Assembly: GCA_009599575.1 (NCBI GenBank) | Contig: VWND01000021.1 | Span: 1-64,000 of the forward strand | Reading direction: 5' to 3' | Origin: Blumeriella jaapii | Taxonomy: Eukaryota; Ascomycota; Leotiomycetes; Helotiales; Drepanopezizaceae | Length of the DNA stretch: 64,000 nucleotides | In this document: in pieces, positions 45,300 through 57,802 of the stretch | How positions within the stretch are numbered: position 1 is the first letter of the stretch | How the letters are laid out: every line of letters starts with the position of its first letter | The notes under the pieces: generated by a model | Database searches by the model: none | Told to the model about the DNA's origin: nothing | What the model saw: the letters and a program-made list of their open reading frames with translations, nothing else | Position numbers and translations under genes: made by a program

Positions 45300-46517
45300 C
45301 TGCGAGCGCCGCTCCCAATCCAATCCGGGAAAACAGGCGCATTCTGGCCACTCTTCAGCGAAAAGCCGCGAGGATCGAACCCTTCGTGGCGAAGCAAGCT
45401 TTCGTGGCCAAAATCAACGGCCTTACTTTTAGAAAGATTTCTTTTATAATTCTAACCAAAACAAATTAAGCTATTAACCCATCAGACCTTACGGTCCGCG
45501 ATCTGCTTATATTATAAAAAAACAAAAAGATCGTAATACGAATGCTTAGCTGCGAGCATATGCGCCTGCCGGAAATATAATACAATTACATTATCCCAGG
45601 TGTTTTTATAATATTCCGCTCGTATATAAACGGCGAAATTCTAAACACTTTTAAGCTAATCGTCGAAAAAGTTATTACTTAAACGAAAAAACGCTTTATT
45701 AACTGCCGACCGTTCCGATACGAAGCTAATTTAATTAACGGCAAAATTACGTAGATCGTTTCGTTTATTAAGCCGGTTCGAACCTTCCGGCTTTTCAACG
45801 TCAACGACGCTTTTAAAGCTATTAAAAAGAAATCTTTTATTACGATTTATAATTTTAGCTGCTAAAATTATTGCAATTTTTTTAAATGCATCCGCTATTA
45901 TCGCTGTTAAAATTGCGAGCAACGAAACGATTATTACGACGGGCCGATTAATCCTAATTGCATTTATAAAATCAAATGCGCTAATTATTATAAATCTTTC
46001 GTAACGAAATATATAAATTGCTTAACAGCGCCCAAACGATTAAACGGAAAAGTTTAAAAAAAAACTAAAAAAAAAATCGACGACGCGATTCGCAAATACG
46101 AATAACGAACGTACGCAGCGGTTATTACCGTCGCTAATACGCAAGCTTAAAGCCAGGCGGTAAAGCTTTTTTTACCGGTTTTTTAAAACAGCGCCAATTC
46201 GCAAGCGCAAGATTTTCTACGCTAAAGCGGCTGTTATAACCTACGAAAATACGAGCATCGTAATCAGTTTTTCTGCTTTTTTTTGCTCGTCGTTTTAAAA
46301 ATCGGCGGACTTCGGCGAAGCGGCTATTTCAGGCTTATTTACTTTTTTTTCGCAAGCTTTTTTTTAGGCTATTTCGTTTGAAAACGAAACTTTTAGGCCG
46401 ATTAAGCCTCGCTTTTTGCGACGGGTTGCGGCCAGCCCGATTTATAATAAAATCGAATTTTCGTAGCAATTCGATATCGACGACGAAATAAACGTATGCG
46501 TTTCCGAACTTCGATAT
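45300..46517 (+). pseudogene. LINE F ORF1 pseudogene (Gag-like, zinc knuckles)
   Basis: Nucleic-acid-binding ORF1. About 45880-46020 holds a cluster of Cys/His codons: 'NYCNFFKCIRYYRC', 'NCERRNDYYDGP', 'NCIYKIKCANYYKSF', then 'YINCLTAPKRL'. These have the spacing of a CCHC array, with some Cys and His replaced by Tyr. Upstream 'RPFRYEANLINGKIT' and downstream a Ser/Ala/Arg-rich acidic end ('FDIDDEINVCVSEL') are readable. E2 interrupts just after it, so the ORF1 end and ORF2 start flank that insertion. Confidence 0.72.
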
Positions 46518-46784
46518 TGTAAAAGTAGGTAGGAAAACCAGACTGATACGGCTATATGTCGGTGGGTAAGATAGTCTAGGGAATTCCTAGAAGAGACTGA
46601 AGAAAGGAAAAAAAAAATGAGTGAAGGTATAAATTGGACTGCGTGCTTATAGTATTATCTAAAAGGATGCTTTGCTTTTATATCTGTTGAAAGTAGTTAA
46701 TAGCAAAAGGTTTCGAAAGGGTTTATGCTTCGATTATAATTAAAACTATCAGCTTTTATTAATACAAAATATTACCGTTTTATA
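46518..46784 (-). repeat. 3' LTR of E2 (left end on the + strand)
   Basis: Starts tgtaaaagtaggtaggaaaa and ends attaccgttttata. Contains 'aagatagtctaggga' and 'ggactgcgtgcttatag', shared with the other two E LTRs. Confidence 0.92.
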
Positions 46785-46899
46785 TTTTGTTTTAAATAAT
46801 ATACGTAGTCGTTTTTGATTACGACTAAAAAAAAATATAATTCTAGTAAATATAATCTAGTTTATTTTATATAATTTAAAAATTAATTATTTAAAAACC

Positions 46900-49800
46900 G
46901 AACTTTTTAGCTTTATATTTTTTCGGTTTTTTAATTCGTTTTTGGCTTTTTTGCTATTGGCTTTTGCGAAAGGATAACGTTTCGCTTATCGTTCGAATTA
47001 TTTTGTTTATTTTGTTTTTTTGAAAAATGGCTCGATAAAATGTTAATCGAAGTATCGTTTAGGCTTACGAACGTTTTAATAGCTTTTTCGTTAATAATAT
47101 TATTAAATGTCGCCGCGACGGGTGTTTTTTACGACTTTTTGCGTAAATGGTAGATTTTAGCTTTTAAACGTGGTTTTACGCTTTGCAAAAAGCGCTGAAA
47201 AGTTTCGTATTAAAATCGTAAAAATAATCGATTAATTTGTCGTGATTAAATCCGATTAACGCTTTTGCTTCGCGTAAAACTAATAAATCGGATTACGGTT
47301 GTTTATCGACGAATGCTTTTGAAAAAGCTTCGAAATTTGTAAAAAAGATTATTATACGAAATGGTTCGGAGGTAATCGTTTGCAATCGAGATTATCGAAA
47401 ATATTATAATTATTTTCGTCGCAAAACAAATAATATTAAATTGCTTATCGGAATATCGTTTTCGAAATGGTTTTTGTATTTTTGCGTCGTATAATTATTC
47501 GAGTAAATTAATATCGCGCCGTCGGTTTTTTAAGTTTTGAATTTAACGAAAACTTTTTATTTAATCGAAAAGCTGACAGAGATTATTTTATTTTTTATTT
47601 CGTAGCTTTCGGTTTCGTAATCCGATAAAATAGCCGAGGCTATTGTTTTAAACGCGCTGAAATATAAAAAAGCTAAGCTTTTTAAATAGTTTTAATTAGC
47701 TTGGCGTTATAATATAATTGCAAATAGGTTTCGATTATTTCCGAGTTATATACGAATGTAAGCAAAATATAATAGTCGAAAATAGCGTCGGTAAAATTTT
47801 CGATTTTTTTTTTTTTTTAAAAATCGGCGATATCGAATTTTATAATTGTAATACGATCGGAGCTAGCGAAATTTAAAGCGATCGGAATATTAAAATATGC
47901 TACGAAGCGGCAGTTTCCAAAGTTTCGGATAATTAAAGCAGCGAAGTAAAAGCCGGGGTGCATTTTAAAAATTTATTAAATAAAATTGTAAAATATATTA
48001 GCGAAAAAAGTTGTAGGCGCTTTTTGGGTTTTGATTAATCGGAAATAATGCTTATATATAATTTTTTTTTTTTTTATAAAATGCAGCAGTGGCTTGTTTT
48101 CTTCGTTATGAAACTTTACGTAATTAACGAATTCGCAGTTTAATTCAAATAAATTTTAAAACATATTTTCGGTCGAAAGGCTAAAAAAGTCGGCTTTTAA
48201 AAATATTCTTTGTTTTTATTTTTTTACGTTTTAATCGAATTTTATAATCGCGTTAAATATTTTAAAGTCTGTTTTAAAGTTTGCGTAGTTCAGGTAAGCT
48301 TTAGCACGTGCTTAAATAGTTTTCGCAATTTTTCGTCGGAATATAAATTAATTATTAAAATTAATTTCGAATACGTCGTAATCCGAATTTTTAATAATAG
48401 CGAATCGATTAGCGAAGCCGATAACGTCGATTTTTTTTGTAATTAAATCGTAGTACGCCGCGTAACAGCGTACGTAGAAATAATAAAATTTGCCGTTTTT
48501 TTTGGCGTTAACGTTATTCGTAAAAACGAAATTAAAAAATCGGAGTTTTTCAGCGAAGGAAAATTCGAATAAAAACGGGTTATTGTTTTCAAAAGTTTTT
48601 TTTATTTGTTTCGGCGTATTATATTTATAATTTTTCGAAAAAAGTTTAATTTAGTTTTCGTTCGAAGCAAAAAAAAAAAAATTAACGGATTTATTTGATT
48701 TTTATATAAAAGTGTCGAAATAGAACTTTTGAATCGTTTCGTCGTCGAAAGCGAAAGTTTTAAATAAAATAATTTAATTTTATGTTTTTTATATGATTTT
48801 TTTCGCGATAATTTCGATATTTTTTTTTAGGTTTTTTCGATCGAATCGTATAATAGTCGAAATTTTAAATGCTTTTATTAAAATCTGAAATATTAGCGGT
48901 ACGACGTTTTTAAACGCAGTAAGCGTTTTTGATATTTGCGTATTTAGTTTCGAAAAATCAAATTCAGAATTGTTTAAATTTTTTTTTTTCGGAATGCCGG
49001 CGTTTTTTAAATTCGATTTTGTAAAATCGTCGCGTTTTTTATTAATTAGCTTAAAATTCGTAGTTCGGCGTCGATTTCCGGCTGTTTTTATTCGCGGTGC
49101 TTTTTTTGCTAACGACGTAAATAATTTTTTTTTCGAATAAAAAAAGTTTCGAAAATATCGGCGCGCTTTTTTACGTTTTTTATTTTTATTTTTTTCGGAA
49201 TTATTTTTATAAATATAATAGGTTTTTTATATTCGAATAAGCGGTTGTTTGTTATTACGTTTTTAATTTCGTTTTCGAATTCGTTTTCGATAATTAAAAA
49301 TAAAAGTCGCCGAGTTGTTTTAATTATTTTAAAAGTATTATTATCGCGTATGTTTTTTCGAATTAAACGAAAATAATATTAGCTTTTTCGTTTTTTTCGT
49401 CGTCGTAGATTTAAAATGTTAAAATAGCGTCGTTTTTTTTTTCGGTATAAAAATGCCGTATTTGGCGACGTTAATTTTTTGTTTTAAAAAAAAGTCAGAT
49501 TTGAAATTTCGCAACCGATTAAAATTTTTTTTAGCGATTGCATAGCGTCGTCGATTAATTTGCAAATAGCTGTAAAAAGGCTTATGAATCTGCGGGCTTT
49601 TAAATTGTTAACTTTTAGAATTTGCGTTTTAAAAATGTAAGCGTTTAGTATTTAAACTTTTTTTTTAATAAAAATAATAATTTCGAAAAAGCGAGCGAAA
49701 TGCCGAAGTGGAATAACACCGGTGATTTTGTTAAAAACGTATTTTTGAATATTTTTTTTTTATTAATTTAGCAGAAAGCGTAATATTCGGTTTGTTATTT

Positions 49801-49960
49801 TTTTTTTATTATTTCGAGCTTTTTTTGTTTCGGCGAAAGCTTTTAAAACGTTATCGTAGTTTAGCAGGAATTTGTCGTAATTAAAGTTTTTACGAACGAA
49901 TTTAATTTTAACGAAGCTTTTGTAATCGAATAAAAATTCGTTAACGTTTTTAATTATTAT
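46900..49960 (-). other. E2 post-integrase region, coding-like, unknown (candidate third ORF)
   Basis: About 3 kb on the element's sense strand, after the integrase. Long readable stretches survive if TAA/TAG are taken as former Gln codons. From about 49920: 'SFVKIKFVRKNFNYDKFLLN', then 'NKITGVIPLRHFARFFEI' and 'LKARRFISLFTAICKLID'. Near 48560-48330: 'FYYFYVRCYAAYYDLITKKI' then 'DVIGFANRFAIIKNSDYDVF'. Near 47960: 'MHPGFYFAALIIRNFGNCRF'. The plus-strand open stretch at 48210-48446 is its shadow. I recognise no family. It sits where envelope-like or accessory genes occur in large Ty3 elements, but no signal peptide or clear membrane segment can be read from the decayed frame. Confidence 0.5.
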
Positions 49961-50740
49961 ATCGAGTTACTTTATAAATGTTTTTACAAAAGCTGTTTAT
50001 TAATTTGAAATAGCGGCATTATATGCTTGCTTGAATTCGAAAAAATTACGTATAATAATTTCGTTTTAAAATAAATTAAAAATAAATTTGTTAAATTTGG
50101 CAACGTTTTGCTTAAAAAACGATATGATATCGATAGGTTTATTAATCAGAAAAATGTATTGTGTTTGTTAAAAAGTAATTAAAAAAAAGTACGGAAATTA
50201 TAAGATATTTGTATTTAAAAATTACGGGAATTCGCATACTGTTTTTTTAATAAATTATAATTGTTTAGGCAGGCATTCGTTTAAAATAGCGAAAAAAGTA
50301 AACAGTGCAGAAAATAATAAATAATGAAATGTATAAAGGATAGTTTTTGTAAAATGTGCGAATAATATAAATGTATTAAATATGCGGCTTAAATATATAC
50401 AAAACTTTTGTTTTGATAAACAAAAATATAATTAAATAAAGAAAAATATAATAGGTGTTTTAAATAATATAAAAAAAGGTTTTTAGAATAAACAGCGTAT
50501 ATAAAATAAAATGGTTAGGTTGTATATAAATAAGTAAAATAAAAATAATAAAATAGTATATAATAAAAAAAAAACAATAGATAATAAAAATAATAGAACA
50601 GTTAGTAAATAATTTTGTAAGCATTTTTTTTCTTTTCGGCCATAAATGGAATCACGATTTAAATTATGGTTTTAGCAGCGGAGTTATCGTTCGGCTGTTT
50701 TTAGACTTTTTTAAAAGGTTTTTTTTTTTTAAAAATATAA
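49961..50740 (-). other. E2 spacer between pol and the unknown region
   Basis: AT-rich, low-information sequence with runs such as 'aataataaaaataata'. No coding signal seen on either strand. Confidence 0.55.
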
Positions 50741-53700
50741 TCGCTTTAATCGGAATCGTCGTCGGATTCGCTGGAATCGGAGTCGCTGTTTGATTTAGAA
50801 TTTAAAAAGTAGATTTGCTGGGTTTTTTTTTGTAAAATCGCTTTAATCGATTGGCGGCGAACGTTTTTTTCAGTTTTGTTTTATCGAGTTTCGTAAGCTT
50901 GTAGTAGCTTTTATTTAATTCGGCTTCGCATATTTCGTAGGGTCCGAGCTATTTATAATTAAGTTTAATATCGGCCGATTTGTTAATAACGCGCTGAACG
51001 TTGTAAATTAAAATCAGATTTCCTTTTTTAATTAGCGTTTTTTTTAAAACTTTGGTTTTATTTTAGATTTTTTTAGCCGCTTTTTTATATTTTTTTTTTT
51101 TTTAAAATTATTTTTTTTATATTTATATCGCGGTAATTTAGCTGTTTAAATTTTATTGCTAATAGGTTTGCTTTCGTTTTTATTTTAACTACGTTATAAA
51201 GCTTTTATACAAGCTATTTTGTTTTTAAAAGCAGTCGAGCGTTTTTGCCGTATTAAATAAAAAATAGAATTATTTTAATAAAGGCGTGTATATATATTCG
51301 CATAGCAAAAAGTATTTTCGAGAATTTCCGCGACCAACGCTTATAGCCTTTTCGAATGGTTTTTAAAAAGCCGTTAAAAATATTTTTATAGCCTTGTTTT
51401 ACGAATCCGTTGCTTTTCGAATTGTAAGCTGAAATTTAAATGCGTTGGATTTCGTATTTTTTTGTAAAAGTTTCGATAACGTTTTTGTTTTCGGATTTAT
51501 TATCGACGTTTAATTTGTTAAATAAATTATATCGATATATAACGTTTTTTTAAAAAAAAATCGTTATAATTTCGGAAATAGCGTTTCGAAAAAATCGCTT
51601 TTTAAGTTATTTAAATAAATCGTCGATAGCGAATACGAAGTACGTATGCTTGCGGTCGGTGGTCGGTACGCGTATAACGTCGAAATTGATTTTTTTTTAA
51701 ATTTTAAAAAATTACGTCGAATATAATAGGTTTTTTTTTCGGCCAAGCTTTCGTTTTTAATAAAAAATACAGCTTTTAATAAAAGTTTTGCAGTTTTCGA
51801 AATATTTTTTTTATTAAAAATCGTTTTTGGTTCGATAATAAATAGTTTTAGCTTTTTTATAAAATACTTTTTCGTAGGCTTTTTTTATAACTTGAAATTT
51901 ATCGGTTTTATTATTTATTATTAAGCGTTTTTAATATATATTTTTTTTTATTTTATATAGCTTTTTGTCGGCTAAAATATAATCGAAAGCTTGGTTTTTA
52001 AATAATTTAAACTGATAGTTTGGCACGCTAAGTAATTTAAATAAAATAATTAAATAATATGCGATTAAATAAAAGTTTTCGGTTTCGTAGTTATCGATTA
52101 AAAGTTTATTTTCGTTGTTAATCGGCTTATTCCGATCGTTTTCGATTAAATTTATTCGCGGTGCTAGCCGAAATAATAACGCGAATGCTTTTTCGGCTCG
52201 AAAATTAATGTTTTTTATTCGCGGTGCTAGCCGAAATAATAACGCAAATGGTTTTGGCTTTATAAAATTTAAAACGCAAATAGCGAAGCAGCCGATTTCG
52301 TTAATAATTTATTTATTAATATTTTATTCGTTTTATTTAGCGAAATCAAACGAATAAAAACGTTTTCGTTTGGAAAGGCCGTTTGCCGCTATATTAATTG
52401 TTTTTTTAATATGCTTAATTTCGAAGTTTATAAGTCGTATTTAAGCTATTTAATTAGTAATAAGCGCTTTTGATAAATTATTAGCTTTTTTATTTAATTG
52501 GTCGATAAAAACTTTTGCGTTTATTTTTATAATAAAATGTACGCCGTATAATTCGTTTTTTATTTTTTTTATTGTTTTAAAAGCGCCTCGATATTTTCGT
52601 TTAATAGCATCGTAGCGTGCTTTCGCGAAGGATTATAAGCCGCTTTCGAATCGCGAAAAATACCGTTTTTTGTTTTTATCGATTTATTGTAATATAGTTT
52701 TTTAGCCGAAAATATTAGCGTCGATAATCAAAATGATTTTTTTTGCGTTTGGGCTGTAATCGATTCGTATAAATAATAAAGCCGATAAAAGATCGTTTTT
52801 AAAGATTTTTATAATTTTGTTTTGTTTTTTTTTCTAAACGAAATCGATTTTTTTTTTATCGTAGCGTAAATAAATGTAACTTTTTAAAAAAAAATTTTGA
52901 TTTAATTGCGGTAATAAATTATAACGCTAATAAAAGCTCGGGCTTCGGTGATATTTTTATATTTTTTTTATTCGCAGATTTTTTTAATTTTTTTTCGTTA
53001 AAAGTGGCGGTTAGCGCTGTTAGTTATATAGCCAACGATATTTATTTCGGATATATAAAATTTTAATCGAAGGCTAATAATAGCTTTGGCTTTTTCGAAG
53101 CAAATTATAATTTTGTCGATATTTTAAATATGTTTTATTATATAACGTCGAATTTTAAAAAGGATTTTTTTATTATTATAATATAATTTAAAGCTTTTTA
53201 TTTCAACGTCGTTAACGTAAAAAAAGGCAATATCAGAAATGCAAATTATAAGAATTTTGTATACGATTTTTACGAATTAAGCGATTAAATTAATAGTTTT
53301 TATAAGTATTTTGGTTATACGTAATAAACCGATTAAAATTTGAATTGCCGTTATATTTCGAAATCGTAAGTTAAATATTAAATGGTCGTAGCCGGAAAAT
53401 AAATCGAAAAAAAAAACGATTGTTAATTTTGCGAATTTATTTGAAAATTAATCGACGTTAAATAACACGTTAGCGTTTCGTATCGTTATTTTGTTTATTT
53501 CGACGATCGCGGCAATAAGTTTGTAAATTTTTTTTTTTTTTTTCGCAACGATAAATTATTTGTTTTTATATAGACTGTAGCAGAATTCGAAGATTTTTTA
53601 TTTGATTTGTTTTTTTAGCATTTCGATTATTTTATTTTGAAAGGCTTTAAAAACTAAAAAAATCTTTTTTTGCCAGGTTTCGTAAAACACGGTTTTAATA

Positions 53701-53900
53701 TCGATATAAAACGTAACGTTAAAATTGAATTGTTTTATTTCGGTAAAATCGAAAATTATAATTTTCGGTTGCGTAGGATTTTGTATAAAATTTTTTTTTT
53801 TTTTGGCAGGAATTAAATTTCGATTGCTAAATTATTAAATCGTTTTTTTGTAAATCGGCTATTAAGTAATAAATTGAAAAATCGGCCGGTAATAAGTTTT
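50740..53900 (-). pseudogene. E2 pol pseudogene: RT, RNase H, integrase, acidic tail
   Basis: RT at about 53840-53000 with catalytic YVND at 53208-53219 on the minus strand, as in E0. RNase H at about 52990-52280. The 'RGASRNNNAN' sequence visible on the plus strand here is antisense. Integrase at about 52000-51090, including the minus-strand open stretch 51746-51564. The gene ends with a Ser/Asp-rich tail, 'SDSDSSESDDDSD' then stop, at about 50790-50745; this tail lies in unmutated G+C-normal codons. RT makes cDNA, RNase H removes RNA, integrase inserts. Confidence 0.85.
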
Positions 53901-56850
53901 TCGAATTCGTTAGTAATTAATTATAATGGTTTTGTTATTTTATTTTTTTTAAATTAATCGTTTATTTTTTCGGAAATATTTCCACCGGATTCGCTAAGAT
54001 TTACGAATCGTATTTTATTAGCTTTGCGTTTGTAAAAAGTGCTGATATTAATACAAAAAGATAGGATATATAAGTCGGATTTGTTTAATACGAAAACGAA
54101 ATTTTCGGAATTTTTATTTCCGAATTAATAATTAAAAATATTAATATTAGCTAATTTTATTCGCGGTGTTATTTCGATTAATAACGTGAATACTTTTAGC
54201 TAAGTATTTTCCAGGTTTTGTTATAATTCAGCGTTTGTTTTAGAATTAAAGCCGGCTATTCGTTTCCCGATAAAACGTCGATTAAAAAAAATTTGTCGCC
54301 GGCGACGGTAATTTGGCTTTAAAAAAACCGGTTTTAGTTTCAGAAAAAGGTTTTTATCTGACCGTTCTCGGTGTATTTAAAGCTAACGAGATTTTCCAAG
54401 ATTTAAAGCATTTTAAAAATAATAGAATAAAAGTATTTTTTTATTATTAAAAAGTTTTTATAAATAATAATATTTTTAATATCGATTTTTATATTTCGTA
54501 TAATTTCGTTAAATTTAATCGTGTTTTTATTAACGGTCGTATAAATTATTCGTTTATCGGTAATAATCGAAATATTATTAATTTCGGCTGTTTTTTAGTT
54601 TATACAATTGATTTCGGTTTTATTATCGAGTAAAGCGAAAGCGGTCGTATTTTTTTTAAATATTGTTTTTATTTTTAGCGCTTTTATAGCCGTATAAAAA
54701 TAGTTTCGTCGTTTTGACTTTTGGGTTTTTATAGCGAAGGCCAAAAGATTAATTTTTTCCGAGAATTTTTTTTTATCGGCTAAATTAATTGCGATATTAT
54801 AAATTTCTTTTTGGTTTTTTTAATTTAAAATCGTTTTTTTTTCGGATGATTTTAATTTTTTCGTTTTTTTTTAATATAAGGATTTGTTTATTAATAATTT
54901 TATCGAATTTTTTTTTAATGCTAAATAAGTCGCTGAATTTCAATTTAATTTTTTGTTTTATAATTTTTTTAATAGTTTCGTCGACGGCTTTAAAGCTAAT
55001 ATATTTGTCGATTTATTTTTCGCTTCGTATTAATAATAAGCGTTTAAAAGCTGGTATTTTTTAAATAATTTGAATCGAAATATCGGTGTCGATATTTTTT
55101 ATATCGTCGTTAATTTTTTTTATTATAAGCGTTTTTCTGATAGTTTTATCGTTTTTTTTCGAATTTTAAAATCTTTTTTTTTTTCGATTTTAACGTTTTT
55201 TTTTACGCTTATTAATTTGGCGAATAAAATAGAAATATTTTGCTTTTTTGTAATTCGCTGGCTTGATTATGCAGTTATAATATTTGCAAATGCGATAATT
55301 GCATTGGTAATATATGTATTTGTTTTTTATTTATATATTTAAATTTTATTTACATTTGGAATAAAAGTTTTTTTTTTAATTAATACGCTTTTTGAAATGT
55401 TTTTTTTTATTAGTAAAAATCGTTTTTGTATTTTTTCTGTTTTTTAAGCAATCGTTTTATTTCGTATTTTTTATTTTTAAGCGAATAGTATTTAATTAGC
55501 TTTGATTTTCAGTTTTGTTAAAAGGGTTTATTTCTGCTTTCGTCGGGCCGAGGCAAATCGCTCCGTATTTATTAATATAGCAAATACTATTGTTTATACA
55601 AAAATTAAATGCTTTGCATTTAAAGCGAATATAAGGTTTTTCGTAATAAATTTTTTTATTATTACAAAATTTATATTTAAAATCACGAGGTTTGTTTTAA
55701 TAATTATTTTTATTATTTTAATAGCTGCGATTTTGATTTTCGCGTTGTTTTTTTTTTTTTTTTTAATAATCGTTATTATAATTAATATTTCGTTGATTTT
55801 GATCGCTAGCACAGAAAGATTGCTATTGGGCAGCTATTATTTTTACGATAGCTTAGCGAAATTAATCGCTTCGCGCATTTTAAAAAAAATAATTATTATA
55901 AAAGTTATTTTAATCGTTTTTATTATCCGAATTAATATAAAAAAGTTTTTTCTGCTGTTATATAAGATTTTCGATTTTGCTTTGAAGTTTTTGAATTTTA
56001 ATATCGGTAAATTTTAATACGAAAGTTTCGATATTTTTGTTAAGCTTTTCTAAATTAATAAGTTTTGCAGAACGATTAAATAATATAATAACTGGCTGTT
56101 TTTTAGCGATTTCGGTAATTTTTAGTAGCTGGGCATGTTTTTACACTAAAGTTTTTACGTTTTTTTTGTAAATAGGAAAAGAAGATTTTTTTTGGTTTAT
56201 AGCTTTAATAATGCGTTCGCTTTGGTTTTGTTTAAAAACGAATTTTACAAATTTGAAATATTAATCGAAAGTTTTAAAGTTTTGTTTATTAATTTTAAAA
56301 TGCTTAATAATTTTATTACGAATGCTAATTAAAAAGCCAAGTAAAAACAGTTTTTTTTATTTAATTTCGCTTAAGACTTTTTTATTAACAAAAACGTTAA
56401 AAACTTTCGTATAAATACGATAATAAGTTTTAAGTTTTTTAGCTTAGCGAATAGTTATAATAAACTGTTTGAAAAAAGCGATAGTATCGCGAATTTGTTA
56501 ACGGTCGTGATTTCGGAATTTCGATTTCAAGGTTTTAATTAGCTTACGTTAATTTCGAGCTTTAATAGCTTTTTATTTATTTATCGATTTGATAATATTT
56601 TTAATGATTAGATTATAATAGCGAAAAAGTTTATCGAACATTTTAATTTCAGAGATTTCGAAATTTTTACAAGTTTTTTTATATTTTTCGATAAAATCGG
56701 TAATATTAGCGCTATTAAATAAAAATGCATCAAAAGAGCCAGAAAAGGGCATGCGGCTTCGCATAAAAAAACGAAAAGCGTCGTTGTTTATAATATTAGC
56801 GAAAGTATTGGTAGGGTTTGAATTAAACGAATAAATGTTTTTTGGAATTG
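53900..56850 (-). pseudogene. E2 gag and protease pseudogene
   Basis: Gag from about 56850 to 55800; its best preserved part is 56764-56573 ('MRSRMPFSGSFDAFLFNSAN', then 'ITDFIEKYKKTCKNFEISEI'). The protease lies at about 54660-54280, opposite E0 43645-44030. The long plus-strand frames in 54789-56017 are antisense reads of this Lys/Asn-rich region and do not code. Confidence 0.75.
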
Positions 56851-57535
56851 CAAATTAAAAGTTTTTAATATAAAAAAAATCGTTTTTAATAAGGGAGCTA
56901 TTAAAAAGGTTTTTGTGTTTTTTAAAAAAATTAAATAAAATAAAATTGCGTTCAGACATTTGGATAGCGTATTAAAAAATTTGTTTTTTGGTAAATTAAT
57001 TAAATTGATATAATATTGCTGTATGATTTATGGTTTCGATATTTCGTGGCTTAAGCTAATATATATACAGCTATTTTTTTACTATTTTTAATAAAAAGCC
57101 GCAAATTGTAATTGTTATAATTACAAAGCGCAAAATTAAAAGATTAAATTTTCGCTAGGCGTTTAACCAAAAAAGATTTAATTTAGAAGGGCCGAGCGCA
57201 GCGGTCGAAGCGTATAAACTAATATTCGATTTGTTATTTTTAAATAAAAAAGCGATTTTCGAGTTTTAAATTTCGCACGGTTTAAAATTGCTTAATCGTA
57301 ATTTTAAACGTTTCTGAGATATATTACATTTTTGTAATTTAATAATTATACGCAAAATAAAAGAAGCTATTAAAAGTTTTTTATATAATATAATTGCGAA
57401 TAATATTATATAAAAAGTTTTTTAACCCGTAATAGCGAAATATCGAAATCGATTTTGATTGCGAATTTAAAAAATGCATCGGCGAATATATAAAAACGAA
57501 ATATCGAAGTTTGAATTTTTGCGTAGGTTATTAAA
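56851..57535 (-). other. E2 untranslated leader
   Basis: Between 5' LTR and gag on the minus strand. It starts tttaataacctacgc after the LTR (primer-binding-site position) and matches E0 3205-3691 plus 41242-41440. No coding support. Confidence 0.7.
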
Positions 57536-57802
57536 TATAAAAATAGGTAGGAAAACCAGATTGATACGGCCATATATCGGTGGGTAAGATAGTTTAGGAA
57601 ATCCCTAGAAAAGATTGAAGAAAGGAAAAAAAAAATAAGTGAAGGTATAAATTGGACTGCGTGCTTATGGTACTATCTAAAGGGGTGCTTTGCTCTTATA
57701 TCTGTTGAAAATAGTCAGTGGCAGGGGGTTTCGGAGGGGTCCATGCCTCGATTATAGCTAAAACTACCAGCTCCTATTAATACAAGGTATCACCGTTTTA
57801 CA
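57536..57802 (-). repeat. 5' LTR of E2 (right end on the + strand)
   Basis: Starts tataaaaataggtaggaaaa and ends tatcaccgttttaca. The right half ('ggggtccatgcctcgattat') is essentially unmutated. Confidence 0.92.

Larger units (their letters stand above)
46518..57802 (-). mobile_element. Gypsy-E copy E2, complete 11.3-kb element, reverse orientation
   Basis: LTRs 46518-46784 and 57536-57802 (267 bp each), internal region 46785-57535 (10,751 bp). TSD is only 4 bp, atat (46514-46517 and 57803-57806). On the minus strand: leader, gag, protease, RT, RNase H, integrase with acidic tail, then about 3.9 kb before the 3' LTR, including a coding-like stretch of about 3 kb. The LTRs are lightly mutated and the interior heavily. 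It is the only complete E copy in the window and the reference for E0 and E1. Confidence 0.93.

Noticed and set aside
48210..48446. Plus-strand open frame with several Cys and Val codons
   Set aside because: It lies antisense to the better supported minus-strand frame of the unknown E2 region.
52115..52357. Repeated 'FIRGASRNNNAN' peptide on the plus strand, mirrored at 62993-62793 on the minus strand
   Set aside because: Both are antisense to the RNase H region of E2 and E0. The repeat is real at DNA level (two copies of 'attcgcggtgctagccg'-type sequence) but does not code in that direction.
54789..56017. Three plus-strand open frames of 90-171 codons with apparent membrane-like hydrophobicity
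   Set aside because: They are antisense to the gag-protease region of reverse element E2. T-rich antisense of Lys/Asn codons always reads as Phe/Ile/Leu.
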